The notes: generated by a model from the letters alone, not told the origin. A DNA stretch of 64,000 nt from Balaenoptera acutorostrata (GCF_949987535.1 NC_080075.1:8416606-8480605), one strand, 5' to 3'. Positions 45,991 to 58,231 are shown, counted from the stretch's first letter. A program made the numbers and translations.

Positions 45991-47264
45991 AGAATACAAT
46001 CAGACTTCCAATCCCAGCCATAGTGGAATAATAAGTATTGGATTTAGTCTTTTTCCAACAATTTTGATACTGGGCAAAATATATGAAGCAACTGTTTTCA
46101 GGAATGGAACAATGTTCAGTGGTCTGTGATCCAAATGGAAGCGTGTGAGGCAAGTTCCACATCCATCCTGGCTTTCTGTGGGGGAGAGCCTTCAAAACCA
46201 AGACACAGGGGAGCAGAGACCAACAGAGAGATGGGCAGAGGAAACAGAGGTCAGAATTTGGGGGTGCTGAGGCAGCTGGAATCTGTGGGGCACAGTGTAC
46301 TGGAGATGAAGTTCCTGAAATCTTCAAAGTGGTCACCTAGTCTTGCATAATACAAAGTTGTGTTTACACAGGACAAGGCTCCTCGAGGCTCAGAAAAGAA
46401 CAACTACTAAGGAGCAAGTAGTGAGCTAAACAAAGATTCTGGAGGTCACACAGTGTTGGGAGACATAGAGCTCTAACCTTCCAGAGTGAGGAGCTCTTAC
46501 TGAACAACTGAGGCCACAGAAAGGCCACACCTTAGGAATAGGGTTTCTTTAATCTGGAGTAAGGACCATGCCAAACCCACAATAACAAGACCTAAAAACA
46601 AGCCTTATTAGGATCAGGGTGATATGCCAGTCAACTAACTGTCTGCCAGAATAAAACTCAACACTATTTAAACAAAGTGTTATCTACAATATCCAGCATA
46701 CAATAAAAACATCACTAGACATGTAAACAGTGTGACCAGTAACAAAGAGAAAAAGGTCATTAGATACACACCCATAGAAACATAATGAGCAAGCAGATAG
46801 GAATTTCAGTAGAGAAATGGAAATTGAAGAAACAACCAAATAGAAATTCTACAACTGAAAAATCCAGTATCTGAAATGAAAAATTCACTAGATGATTCAA
46901 CAGCAGTTTGGGCACTATAGAAGAAAATATCAGTGAACGTGAAGGTAGATCAATAGAAACCATTCAAACTGAAGCACAGAGTAAAAAAAAAAAATTGAAA
47001 AAAAATGAACAGAGCCTCAATGTCATGTGAGAGATAATATCAAGTAGTCTAATGTATGTGTAATTGGAGTTCTAGAAGGAGAAAGATTGGAGCAGAAAAA
47101 CATTTGAGGAAATTTCCTCAAATTTGATGAAAAAAATCTCAACATACAGATTTTAGAATTTCAAGTAACCCAAGCAGGGTAAACCCAGAGAAAACCACAC
47201 TTAGGCTCACCAGAATTAGATTGCTGGAAACAAAAGATGAAAAGCAGCCGGAAGAAAAAAGATA

Positions 47265-47456
47265 CACAGTTGACCCTTAAACAACGTGAGCTTGAACTGT
47301 GTGGGTCCATTTATACACTGATATTTTTAAGTAGTAAATACTACGTATGTGGCCTGTGGCTGGTTGAATCCGTGGATACGGAGGAGCCATGGATATGGAA
47401 GGCTGACTCTAAGTTATACACAGATGAACCCCCACGTTGTTCAGGGGTCAACTGTG
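47265..47456. mobile_element. Tigger2/MER28-like MITE
   Basis: A 192-bp element with 24-bp terminal inverted repeats, 22 of 24 identical (left CACAGTTGACCCTTAAACAA; right end reads CACAGTTGACCCCTGAACAA inverted). The internal GTGGGTCCATTTATAC and TGGTTGAATCCGTGG fit Tigger-type elements of the mariner group. TA precedes the left end; the right flank is TT, one base from the expected TA duplication. No transposase is encoded. Confidence 0.85.
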
Positions 47457-47805
47457 TTACATATAGGGTGACACAACAAGGATATAGTTGACTTCTTACT
47501 GAAAGCAATGCAAACTAGAAGATGTGGAATGCCATCTTTAAAGTTCTGAAAAAAAATTATCTTTCAAAAATAAATGTGAAACAAAGACATTTTCAGATTG
47601 ACAACAGTTGAGAGAAATTGTTCCCTGCAGACTTACAGTGCAGGAGTCATTAAAGGAAGGTCTTCAGCCTGGAGGGAAATGCCACCAGATGGAATATAGA
47701 TGCATACAAAGGGATGAAAAGTGCCAGAAATGGGAACTATGTGGTAAATATAAAAGAATTTGTTTTCCCAGTTTAAAATTTCTTTAAAAGACAATTGATG
47801 GTTTA

Positions 47806-49048
47806 CTCTATGACATAAATCACAGAAAGATCCTTTTTGACGCACCTCCTAGACAAATGGAAATGAAAATAAAAATAAACAAATGGGACCTAATGAAATG
47901 TCAAAGCTTTTGCACAACAAAGGAAACCATAAACAAGACGAAAAGACAACCCTCAAAATGGGAGAAAATATTTGCCAATGAAGCAACAGACAAAGGATTG
48001 ATCTCCAAAATACACAAGCAGCTCATGCAGCTCAATATCAAAAAACAAACAACCCAATCCAAAAATGGGCGGAAGACCTAAATAGACATTTCTCCAAAGA
48101 AGATATACAGATTGCCAACAAACACATGAAAAGATGCTCAACATCACTAATTATTAGAGAAAAGCAAATCAAAACCACAATGAGGTATCACCGCACACCC
48201 TTCAGAATGGCCATCATCAAAAAATCTACAAACAATAAATGCTGGAGAGGGTGTGGAGAAAAGGGAACCCTCTTGCACTGTTGGTGGGAATGTAAATTGA
48301 TACAGCCACTATGGAGAACAGTATGGAGGTTCCTTAAAAAACTAAAAATAGAACTACCATGTGACCCAGCAATCCCACTACTGGGCATATACCCTGAGAA
48401 AACCATAATTCAAAAAGAGTCATGTACCACCATGTTCATTGCAGCTCTATTTACAATGGCCAGGACATGGAAGCAACCTAAGTGTCCATCAACAGATGAA
48501 AGAATAAAGAAGATGTGGCACATATATACAATGGAATATTACTTAGCTATAAAAAGAAATGAAATTGAGTTATTTGTAATGAGGTGGATGGACCTAGAGT
48601 CTGTCATATAGAGTGAAGCAAGTCAGAAAGAGAAAAACAAATAAATACCGTATGCTAACACATACATATGGAATCTAAAAAGAAAAAAAAGGGTTCTGCA
48701 GAACCTAGGGGCAGGACAGGAATAAAGACGCAGACGTAGAGAATGGACTTGAGGACACGGGGAGGGGGAAGGGTAAGCTGGGACAAAGTGAGAGAGTGGC
48801 ATGGACATATATACACTACCAAATGTAAAATAGATAGATAGTGGGAAGCAGCCGCATAGCACAGGGAGATCAGCTCGGTGCCCTGTGACCACCTAGAGGG
48901 GTGGGATAGGGAGGGTGGGAGGGAGACGCAAGAGGGAGGGGATATGGAGATATATGTGTATGTATAGCTGATTCACTTTGTTATACAGCAGAAACTAACA
49001 CAACATTGTAAAGCAATTATACTCCAATAAAGATGTTAAAAAAAAAGG
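47806..49048 (+). mobile_element. Younger 5'-truncated L1 nested in L1M
   Basis: A 1.24-kb plus-strand L1: ORF2 C-terminal third, then the cetartiodactyl-type 3' UTR (GGGAAGCAGCCGCATAGCAC, ATTATACTCCAATAAAGATG) and A tail. Target duplication CAA(T/C)TGATGGTTTA at 47792-47805 and 49049-49062. It carries the same segments as the inverted copy at 7593-8688, and so shows their normal order. Confidence 0.95.
48126..48611 (+). pseudogene. L1 ORF2 C-terminal fragment
   Basis: A 161-codon open frame equal to the C-terminal part of L1 ORF2, with the cysteine-rich CWRGCGEKG...HCWWECKL segment, [10 protein letters not shown] and the [19 protein letters not shown] end. It closes at an early TAG (48609-48611) where related copies continue for some 20 residues, and the upstream part lies in another frame (47857-48081). 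It lacks the endonuclease and reverse-transcriptase domains, so it cannot work. Confidence 0.92.
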
Positions 49049-49725
49049 CAACTGATGGTTTAAAGCAATAATAATAGCAGTTTTACTGAGGAGTTTCTAA
49101 TACATGTAACAGTAAAAAGTATCACAAAAAACAAGAGGAGGGTAAATGAAAGAATACAGACAAGCAATAGAGAAAAACCAGTAAAAACAAAAGTTGGTTC
49201 TATAAAAGATGAATGAAATTGATAAACTCCTAAGAAGAATATTCAAGAAAAAAAAGAGGGAACCAAATTGCCAATATCAGGAATGAAAGAGGGCCTATTA
49301 CTATACATCTTACAGACATTAAGAGGTTAATAATGGAGTATTAAGAACTACTTCATGTCAATAAGTTCAGAAAAAAATTAGATGAAATGGACATAAATTC
49401 CTCAGAAGACACAAATTATCAAAATTAACACAAGAAGAAAGTGACAATCTGAATAGCCCTGAATTTTAGTTTTAAAAAAAATAAAATTTGTAATTTAAAA
49501 CTTGCCCGCAAAGAAAACTCCAAGCCAAATGGCTACAGTGGTGAATTTTAGAAAACACTTAAGGAAGAGATAGCACTAGTCTTATACAAATTCTTTCATA
49601 GAGGAAGAGGAAAGAGGAAACACTTCCCAAATTTATGAGACCAGCATAACCATGATTTAGAAAAAGGAAAGGAAGTTACAGATCAGTATTTCTCATGAGC
49701 ATAGGGACACAAAATATCACAAAAT

Positions 49726-49808
49726 ACTAGCACATTGAATACAGCAATATTTAGAAAGAATAACACTACTAGCACATTGAATACAGCAATATTTAAAAAG
49801 AATAACAC
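49726..49808 (+). repeat. 42-bp tandem duplication within L1M
   Basis: ACTAGCACATTGAATACAGC starts at 49726 and again at 49768. The two units differ by one base (TTTAGAAAG versus TTTAAAAAG). Confidence 0.95.
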
Positions 49809-50379
49809 CTCGTGACCAAATGGGGTTTATCCCAGGAATGCAAGGTTGGTTTAACATGTGAAATTCAATGAGTGTAATTCACCACATTAACTGAATAAAA
49901 AAGAAATATTACCTGTTTATTAGATGCAGAAAAAAAAGCTTTTGACAAGTCTCACAGCCTATTTATCATTAAAAACTCTCAGCAAACTCAGAATAAAAGG
50001 AAAATTCCACAGTCTCTTGAAGGACAGCTTCCAGAAACCCACAGCTAAAGTCATTTTAAACTGTGGAACATGGAACGTTTGCCCCTCGATCAGGAAGAAG
50101 GCAAGGGAGCCTGCTTACAACGCTGTACAGCCCAGCCCTGGAAGCCCGGTCAGTGCAAAAGGGCAGCAAGAAGAAATAAAAGGCAAGAAGGTTGGATGGA
50201 AAGGAAGAAGTGAAATTATCTTTGTTTGCAGAAGACCTAATTCTCAGTAATCTATGCAAATGGTACTAGAACTAATAAGTGAATTTAGCAAAGTCATAGG
50301 ATACATGGTGACTATGCAAAAATTAATATTGGTGTATACTAGCAAGATTAATTGGAAAATGAAACTTAAATGTATGTCG

Positions 50380-50900
50380 TATTGTGCCAGCCCTCTGCTT
50401 GGAGCCTGCCGATGGCTTTTTACTTCCCTCAGAATGAAATTCAAAGTCTTGTCCAGGTGCTACAAGGCCCTCCTTGCTGTGTACCCTCCTCCCCACCCAG
50501 CACCCAGCATGGCTCTGATCTCTCTTGATCTCCCCTTGATCCCTCTGCTTTGAGTTTGCTCCCCACCCCACCCCCCGTGCCTGCAGACTCTTCCCCTCCC
50601 CATCCCCATGGCCCACCCCCTCACTTCCTTCAGGTCTCCGCTCAACTGTCAGCTTCTCGGAGAAGCCCTTCCCATCACCTGATGTAAAATAGCACTTCCT
50701 TTACTGCGCTTTGGGATTTAAAGCCCTCACCTCCACCGGCATGTTGGATACCTGTTTGTTTATTGTCTCTCTCCCCCTTAGAACATGAGAACAAGGACTC
50801 AGTCTTTTGTGGTTGTTCACGGCTGAATCTGCAGCGCCTACCACAGCGCCTGGAACTTAGCGGTAGTCAGTAAATATTTGTTTTGTGAATGATTGAGAAC
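50380..50900 (+). mobile_element. L2 LINE 3' end
   Basis: A nearly complete L2 3' end in order: AGAATGAAATTCAAAGTCTT, ACAAGGCCCTCCTTGCTGTG, GGAGAAGCCCTTCCCATCAC, AGAACATGAGAACAAGGACT, ACCACAGCGCCTGGAACTTA and the terminal CAGTAAATATTTG. It follows directly on the L1M. Confidence 0.9.
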
Positions 50901-51094
50901 AAAATGTAGTGCTGACAGGGACAAGGCCTGGGGGGAGCCATACTGAAATGACAGTGGTTGGTACGGTAGGCCCTTGAGTTCACCGTGATCTTTTTTGAGA
51001 ACCTGTGTAATTTTACTGTGAAAGCAACATTTCCATTCAAAACTGTGATGTCGTGCGGAGTCCTGAAGCAGGACGGGGTGCATCTGTAGGGCAC

Positions 51095-51290
51095 CTCTTG
51101 TTTGCATAGCACCTATCATTTGCAGGGTGCTTTCCTGGGCATTGCCACACCGCATGACACAGGGCCCGGTGGTACAGTGGATAGGATGGGGAGATAGATT
51201 CACTCACCTGCCTACGGCCGTGCAGACATACTGAAGCCAGGAGTCTGGATTTCAATCCCACGTTCCTTTCCACTGCGTCCCATGATGGGA
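51095..51290 (-). mobile_element. MIR-like fragment
   Basis: Complement of MIR in outline: TAGCACCTATCATTTGCAGG, GCAGACATACTGAAGCCAGG, TGGATTTCAATCCCACG. Diverged. Confidence 0.5.
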
Positions 51291-51780
51291 ATCAGGCCCT
51301 TTAACAGAGCTGTCGCGTGGTCATTTATGGACGAGGCTGCCCCTGGGGTCTGATCTTCATGAGGATATGTGTTCTGCTATTTCGGTTCTGCGCACATGAG
51401 GCAACAGGTGGAGGAAAAGAATTCTCCAGATTTTCGAAGTCTGTTTTGGAGGCAGGATCTGTGGGAAGAGAGACCAGGGCCAGCCCGACATCAGTCAGAC
51501 CTCAGATGTTTTCATTGTGTAAAAAGGCACAGGAAGGGCCCTGCCGGCCCTGGGGTGGAGTGAGGGTCCCACAGACCCTCCCGAGGGCTCTGGAATGTGG
51601 GTTGGCTTCAGCTGCAAGGAGGCGAGGCCTGGAGGGGCCTGTGGATGTGAGCAAGTCCACTGGGGCCCCGCTCTTGTCACATATGCCACCTTGAGCTGTG
51701 GGAGAGGGGCAGTGGGGAGAAATAAAGGTGGCCTTTTTCCTGCTCTGATTGAAATTTGTGTCAGTAAACACGGCAGATGA
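51291..51780. other. Unassigned sequence
   Basis: GC-rich; open frames on both strands without motifs. Confidence 0.35.
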
Positions 51781-51784
51781 AAGG

Positions 51785-51960
51785 CTGGGTATCCATGTGC
51801 TGTATCCCACTGTATCCTCAGAATGGACCAGAAAAAGGCCTTCTCCACCTTCCCAGATGAAGAGGCAGGCAGAAAACGATCTTGTGGGTTTCCCAAGGTT
51901 ATTCCTGTGGTAGGTGGCATGTCTGGGGCAAGGACCCAGGTCTTGGGCTTGAACTCCAAG
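51785..51960 (-). mobile_element. MIR-like fragment
   Basis: CCTTCCCAGATGAAGAGGC, GTGGGTTTCCCAAGGTTATT and GCTTGAACTCCAAGTC follow a minus-strand MIR in order. Confidence 0.5.
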
Positions 51961-51975
51961 TCAGGTGCTATCCGG

Positions 51976-52070
51976 GGGACTTACCTGGTGGTCCGGTGGT
52001 TAAGACTCCGTGCTTCTGCTGCAGGAAGCCCAGGTTCCATCCCTGGTCGGGGAACTAGTAATAAAAAAAA
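51976..52070 (+). mobile_element. Short tRNA-derived SINE (CHR family)
   Basis: About 95 bases: head GGGACTTACCTGGTGGTCC, B-box-like GGTTCCATCCC and a short A tail. Target duplication TGCT(A/C)TCCGG at 51966-51975 and 52071-52080. Only the tRNA-related part is present. Confidence 0.9.
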
Positions 52071-52080
52071 TGCTCTCCGG

Positions 52081-53730
52081 GAAGGCTCCTGCCAAGAGGC
52101 CTTGTGTGTTGAACAAATCTCCACGGGGAGTGAGTGGGACAGAGCAGTGTACGGTGACTGTAATACTGTAATCATGCAGGGGGCGGCTTCCCGTGGACTG
52201 TTCTCAAGAAAAGCATGAATGAGGGGGGGCCTAAGTGAGGACAGGCCTAAAATGAACTCAGGCGGGTGCGTGTGAAGGAATGGGTACGTCAGTTCATCCT
52301 CTTTTGCATTTGGTACCTGCCTTCTCGGCGGCCCCTCACTTTGTATAACTCTCTCTCCTGGGGATTGTTTTTCTCGTCCTCACCGGGTTTGAGGCTCTGG
52401 CTCCACCGCGAGGCTGCCAGGAGCTCAGGGTATCGCTGGCCGTGGGATGAGGGCGGCTCCGGGGACTCTGTTTTGCAGATGTCATTCGGGCGCCAGAGAT
52501 CAGACAAGGGAGCACCACCTGGACAGAGGGCTAGGAAAGCAGGAGTCATGGTTGCAGCAGCATTCCTAATCTCAGGACCGCACACCTGTGTGTGTGCCTA
52601 GGGATAATGCCGGAAGAATGTTTTTTTCCCTAACTCAGTGACGTATCAGAAATAAAACTTACTGCTAAGATCCACTTGCAGAACAATTGCAGGGTGAGGC
52701 ATGTTAAGAAGCCTTAGCTCATTCTCAGCATTCGGAGTTAATGAGAATGCAAATGTTTTTCATCATGGTATATTGTTGCTTTAGAAAAAAAAAAACTGTC
52801 CCTTGATTTAAGTGTTTGCAGTGGTTTAAACTTGTCTCTCGTCCATGTGCCTGCAGAGCTGTGGCCTCTTCCCGCAGGTGGAATTGTTTGACACAGTGAA
52901 GCCCGAAGATTCCTTTATTTTTTTCCTAGATGGGATTTTTAAAAAATAGGGGGGTAAACAAAATGGATTTATAATCAGGGAATTCTGAACAGTGATGTGG
53001 CCCGAGGTGGGCATTTGGCGGGTTCAGGAAAGCTGGTCCCTCAGCTGCCCGATGGTGGCCAGGTGCCCTTGGCCGCAGCACTAACTGCTCCTTTGTCCTG
53101 GCACTGGGTCTGCAGGGCCTGGGGGCGGTGAGGCAGGAGTGAGCGCCTCTGCTCCAGGCCACCTGGACTCAGGGTGGATTCAGGGTGCTGGCTCTGCCGG
53201 TCTCCACGAGGGCCGGGGGCACAGAGGGAAGGGCGCTCACTCGGCTTCCTAAGGGAGCCCACCGCTAGACTGTCTCTTCTGTGATTCAGGACTTGTAGTA
53301 GAGACAGAAGGATTCCTTGCAGATTGGGGGCCCTGTGGTCTGATGTGTGGTCCCATCACGCAGATAAGCATCCCGGGTGAGACGCTCAGCGGATGCGACA
53401 TCAGCCTGTGGCCCCCTGCGCCGGGGCGCTGGTGCTGTGTCAGGACCCCCAGGCCACCTGTGCTGGGATGTCTGCTGTGCCCCCAGGGCTCTGGGCTCAG
53501 GAGAGAGGGAGCCCTGGGATGGTGCTTTCACCCGTGCCCTTTGTGCCGTATATATAGGATCAGGGCTCCCCGAGCGTTGGGGATGGGCAGACCTTTGGTG
53601 GGAAGGGTGCTTCCTGTCGTTTATGGGAACCCAAACTGGAAATCCTTTTGTGTGGTGCTGGCGACCTTCCCGCTGCAGCAGAAGCTCTAGGGCCTCATGA
53701 GGCCCAAAACGGTCACTGTTTATTAGCCTT
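52081..53730. other. Mostly unique sequence
   Basis: No repeat or exon supported. An A-run lies at 52783. Overlapping frames at 53343-53700 are composition effects. Confidence 0.35.
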
Positions 53731-53734
53731 TCCC

Positions 53735-53905
53735 TGGCCAGGTCCTGTGCCAGCCTAGCTTCATTTAGTTCTCAGCAGCCCTGCAAAGAGGTATGGTCCC
53801 ATTTCACAGATGAGGGAGTGAAGAGAGGCCACGAGGGGTCACAGGACTTGCCCTAGCTCACCTTGCTCTAAGTGGCGGAGCCCCTTGCTTTGAACACCCC
53901 TCCCC
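53735..53905 (-). mobile_element. MIR SINE
   Basis: Complement of MIR: CATTTAGTTCTCAGCAGCCC, CATTTCACAGATGAGGGAGT, GACTTGCCCTAGCTCACC, AAGTGGCGGAGCCCC. Confidence 0.82.
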
Positions 53906-53924
53906 CCTGCCCTTTACCCCTTTA

Positions 53925-54109
53925 TTTATTTATTTAGGCTGCACCGGGTCTTAGTTGCGGCATGCGGGATCTTTTTTTTTTTTTGGAGTTGCAGCACGCG
54001 GACTTCTTAGTTAATGCATGCGGGATCTAGTTCCCTGACCAGGGATTGAACCTGGGCACCCTGCATTGGGAGCGTGGAGTCTTACCCACTGGACCGCCAG
54101 GGAAGTCCC
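53925..54109 (-). mobile_element. Short CHR-type SINE
   Basis: Minus-strand copy with TTATTTATTTATT tail at the left and the complement of the tRNA-like head (GGACCGCCAGGGAAGTCCC) at the right. It has an internal T-run at 53971-53984. An imperfect target duplication, TACCCCTTTA and TACCCTCTTTA, flanks it. Confidence 0.88.
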
Positions 54110-54124
54110 TACCCTCTTTACTTG

Positions 54125-54775
54125 TTGAATCACTTCCTGTCCTAAGGAAGGGGGGGGGGGCTCCGTCTTCCTTTCAGTGGAACTTAATTCACCCTCTGAC
54201 TGCCACCATCACTGAAGGTGGAGCTGGAGGACCTGCTCCTTCTCAGATGAGGAGGTGCTGTCTGGGCGGCCACCATCGGCCCTGAACCCGGGCTGTCTCT
54301 GGTTATTTCCTGTGGCTGGTTCGCTCTGTCCCATGAGGCTTCAGGAAGAGGCTCAGATCTCCCCCTGGCTGGGATCGGGCCCTCACATCATTTTGGGATG
54401 CAGATCAGGATGGGACGGCTCTGTGTGATTCTCTCGGGAGGCCTGCCCTCCTCTGCTTTATTAAACAGCCCACCTTCCCCGCCCTGTACACCTGCACAGT
54501 TGACAGGCCCCGAGTCCCACCTCTGCCTTTTTTCTCTCCTGCTCCTCAGCCCCCTTTGGAAAGCTGGGAGCGGGGTGGGGGGCCACTGGGGGAATCATTG
54601 CTGGGCAGGTTTAGTAGCCTGGCTCTGGCCGCAGGGGCCACCAGGGCACCCACACGTGGAGCCTCTAGTCCTTCCCTCTCACTCCCGTTGGGCCAAGATT
54701 TCCCAAACACACATCCGGGGGTCTCACCCTCAGGCCCTCCATTATCAGGCAGCACCAGCCTTTCAGCGTTTTTTC
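54125..54775. other. Unassigned GC-rich sequence
   Basis: A G-run of ten lies at 54151. The 216-codon plus-strand frame at 54398-55048 extends into L2-like sequence and has no recognised domain. Confidence 0.35.
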
Positions 54776-54779
54776 CCTC

Positions 54780-55040
54780 ATTTCCTCCTTAGCCACGTTC
54801 TTCCCTCCAGTCCGTTCGGGCCAGTCTGTCTGCTGACGCCTTGCCTTTGCTACCGCTACACTGCACTCAGGGGCTTCCCCTCCTGCAAGGCCACCCGCCC
54901 TGTCCCTTCACCTGGACGTCCCCTCCCTCCCTGCCCTTCAGAGCTTGGCTGTGGTCCCCGCGTCACAGCATCCTCCCCGGGCCTCCAAACCCAGAGTGAT
55001 GGCAGCCACTGGACCGTCCATTTGGCACCTGCCCACGTTC
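54780..55040 (+). mobile_element. Possible L2 3' fragment
   Basis: CTGTCCCTTCACCTGGACGT, CCCTTCAGAGCTTGGCTGTG and GTCACAGCATCCTCCCC resemble the L2 3' end in order, GC-shifted. Confidence 0.4.
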
Positions 55041-55187
55041 TGCCTTAAGGATGTGATTTCCTTCTCGTGTGGACTCGTGTAACTTGTCATGTCTGTCAGA
55101 CTCGCTCACGAAACTACAAGGTTATAAGAGGACTCTTGTCCTGTAGATTTTTGTCGTTTTTAGGTGCTGATTACATATTTAAAATTT

Positions 55188-55355
55188 TTTTTAAGTTGAA
55201 GTACAGTTATTTACAATATCGTGTTAGTTTCAGGAGTAGAGTATTCAGCAGAGTGATCCAGCATTTTGCAGATTGTATTCCATTATGGGTTATTATAATA
55301 GATTGGGTGTAATTCCCTGTGCTATATAGTAAATCCTTGGTGCTTATTAAATATT
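55188..55355 (-). mobile_element. L1 3' UTR fragment
   Basis: AAGTTGAAGTACAGTTATTT, GTGTTAGTTTCAGGAGTAGA, AATTCCCTGTGCTATATAGT are the complement of another cetartiodactyl L1 3' UTR subfamily. 5'-truncated. Confidence 0.82.
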
Positions 55356-57195
55356 TTTCAATGTGAAAGAAAGGATTAATGGCTTGAGGTCACGTGACCT
55401 TGTCTCATCCCTCTGTGCTGCCCGGTGGCCAGTGATGGACCCTCGGCCCCTTCTTGCCACTGGACCATCAGGCTGTGTGGGGAAGAGTGGCCGAGTGGCC
55501 TTTTGCTAGGACTGGGATATGGGCGGAGTGGGCTGCCTCCCGTGGCAGCAGGTGACTGTCGTGTTCAGGGGCTGCCAGCTCTCCTGCCCACAAGGCCCCT
55601 CCCACTGAGCTTGGGGGGTCAGAGCAGTGCTTCCAGCATCTTGGCCTTGTGGGGGCCTGGCAGTTACGCCAGAGGAGCCTCTTCATCGTGCCCCCTCTCT
55701 GGATTTCAGTCTCTGTCTTCCTCTTTTTGGAGAAACACACCCCTTCTGGCAGAAATTGGTGCATCCTTCTACTTAAGAAAAAAACAGGCGGTCTCGTGGG
55801 AATGGGCCCAGGCTGCCCTCGTGTCCCCTGAGCACAGTGGTGGTGTCTCCGTTGCCCTTGGCCTTTTCGGTCTGCGGTGACAGGCTACAAGGCCTCCGTC
55901 CACGCATCCCTGAAGGCTCTGTGCTGTGTTGCCCTGGGCCCAGAGTGCACCCGCTCTGGCGGGGTAAGAGGGCTCAAGGTGTGCCCTGCCTGACCGAGAG
56001 CCGGGATGGCTGGCTGGCCATTCTGGACCCCCCTTTCCTAAACGTGGTGACGTTTGTCACCTGGTCCCACGTCGGCACTCATCAGGTGACACCATGCTCT
56101 GATGCTTTTACTGTGGGCATGTCTTCTCTGCCCCCTGACCTTAGGGAAGTGAGGACTCTGATCTCTCTGAGATCCCCGTGTTGCCTACCACGTTGACTTG
56201 CTCATGGCCCTTTAAATGAGCACTGACTGTTGACTGTTATTTCTTTTTGGTGTGGAAAAAAAAGCAGTAAAACTCCAACAACCAGCAATAAAACTCCACA
56301 TGCCAGCCGAATGACCAGCAGACAGTTTTCCTTCAGGTGATCCCATAGTCTTTGTATCTGGATCTAAACCCTCACGCGATCAACTCTTGATCAGTTACAT
56401 GTGGATTCACCGTTCGGGGCTTATACGTGACAGACAGTAAATCCCACATCAGCCTCCCCAGCTGCTCAGCAGGCTTTGGGGCCCCCTGACCCACCCCATT
56501 GATGATGAAAGCTTGGGGGGGGTGGCTGTGATTTTAAAGGAACCTCAGCAAGCTGCAGTGAGGGAGGAAAGCTGGCTGGAGGAACCCTCACAGCGGGCTC
56601 CACAGTTTGGGGATCATCTGGGCCTCCCCCCTCCCCTCGAGGGCAGGGGGTTCACCACCTCTGTTCCCAGTGCTGTGCTGAGCACAACGTGCCGGAGTCC
56701 AGGGATGTCTGCTGGCGCAAAGGATGGCGCAAAGTGAGCGTGCCGTCCCGCGTTGCCTTGTAGCTCAAAAGCCTGTGGCGAGCTGAGCACAGGATTGCTC
56801 TGCACCCCTCCTCTCTTATTTTTATGAGAATGGTAAGGAAAAGCAATAGCTGAGGCTTAACCGTATCTCCCAAGCCAGGCTTTTGAAGAATTATAGGTTA
56901 ATTTTTCTTTTTTTCATTGGGTTACATGAAGCATCCCTACTTTAGGAGTTAAACATGACGCCCCCCGCAGAGTTATACCAAATGGAACCTTCAGGGCTGT
57001 AGTGTTTTCTAATCTATTTCAGCAAGAGGCACTGATTTACCGCCTGCCCCATATGATGAATTTGGTTTGCTGCTACCAGGGCCCCTGTGACAAAGACGAT
57101 TTCTCTGGCATCCATGTAAGAGAAAAGTATCCACGCAGGTGATAGAAGGAGCACAGCAAATAAATGTTTGCAACGCTGTCAGTTCTTTGTGTTTA
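55356..57195. other. Mostly unique sequence
   Basis: No firm repeat or exon. A near-duplicated AATAAAACTCCA motif lies at 56258-56300. Frames of up to 151 codons (55425-55880) have no domain. Confidence 0.35.
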
Positions 57196-57199
57196 ATAC

Positions 57200-57560
57200 C
57201 AGAAGGGTAAAAGGAACAAACTATGGGTACACGCAGCAGCTTGGATGAATCTCAGAATCATCACGCTTAGCGAAAGAAGCCCGTCTCAAAATGTTACATA
57301 CTGTGCCGTTCCATTTTTGTGACATTCTCGAAAAGACAGGACCACAGCGGCGGAGAACAGATCAGTGGTTGCCAGGGGCTGGGGGAGGGGGAGGGGAGGA
57401 TAACGGAGAGGTGCTGGGGAGGGTTTGGGGGGGGTGATGGAACAGTTCTGTGTCCTGGCAGTGGGTGGCTACCTGAATCTAGGCATGTGTCACAACTCAC
57501 GGGACTGTGCACCAAAAACAAGTCAGATTTACTGGATGAGAATTTAAAAATAAAATAATT
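57200..57560 (+). mobile_element. Old L1 3' end, GC-shifted
   Basis: Plus strand: AGCTTGGATGAATCTCAGAA, AGATCAGTGGTTGCCAGGGG, then a 3' UTR ending ATTTAAAAATAAAATAATT. Same family type as 15575-16125. It contains a strongly G-rich run (57375-57435). Confidence 0.82.
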
Positions 57561-58218
57561 CCTGAAGGGCGAGGAGTGCCTGAGTTGTCCAGTCCCTGAG
57601 GACAGGTTCAGGTCCCCTTCTCTCCTGAAGTAACAACATCTGTACTGAGAGGTTTAGAAAGATCCCCAACCCAGGCTCACTCTCTGTCGCAAGTGTCCTT
57701 CGGCTGACGGTTGTCAGGACGCACCCAAGGTTACGATCTGGTTTTCTCTGTTGTATAAAAGGTCATGGAGTTTGCACCTCTGCTCCAGACTTGCCCCTTA
57801 GAATGTATGTAGGATGCAGGTTTGGGTGATTTTTTTTTTTTTGGTCACTCTCAAGATTTCCTTTTGTGTATTTATATGAATGTTTATATGATTATAAGTG
57901 TTTCTATGAAATTGATAAACTTAGAACAACGATTCCTTTTCAGCTGTTAATTTATTCCCTTGAAGTGGCTTCTCCTCTGGAGACATGTCCAGAACTGTGA
58001 ATGATCTTCACTTCTCTCTCAAAGCCGAGTCTCCTGCCTCAGGAATGGGCTCCACTGTCCACTCACTTGCCTGAATCTGAACCCGGGGTCCATCCTCGTT
58101 ATCTCTCCTCAGCCCTTCTTTGGGCACCGTGTCTTGAAATTCTGTCTCCTAAATAGCTCTCAAATGGGCCCAATTCCTCTCCACCCCATGCCACCACCAC
58201 AGCTCTACCTTTTAGCCA
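57561..58218. other. Unassigned sequence
   Basis: A T-run lies at 57830. No repeat family or exon recognised. Confidence 0.35.
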
Positions 58219-58231
58219 AAGAGATCTTTCT

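Larger units (their letters stand above)
46400..50370 (+). mobile_element. Old L1M with ORF1 and ORF2 regions, sense
   Basis: Plus-strand L1M. The ORF1 region is recognisable at about 46600-47250 and 47460-47790 (CTGAAATGAAAAATTCACTA, GAACAGAGCCTCAATGTCAT, GGAGTTCTAGAAGGAGAAAG), the inter-ORF region at 49063-49150, and a deleted ORF2 from about 49160 (TTGGTTCTATAAAAGATGAA, GGGGTTTATCCCAGGAATGC, AAAAGCTTTTGACAAGTCTC) to about 50370. Stops and frameshifts are frequent. The 5' boundary is uncertain. It hosts a Tigger-like MITE and a younger L1. Confidence 0.82.

Noticed and set aside
54398..55048. 216-codon plus-strand open frame
   Set aside because: GC-driven, partly overlapping L2-like sequence, no domain and other frames on both strands.
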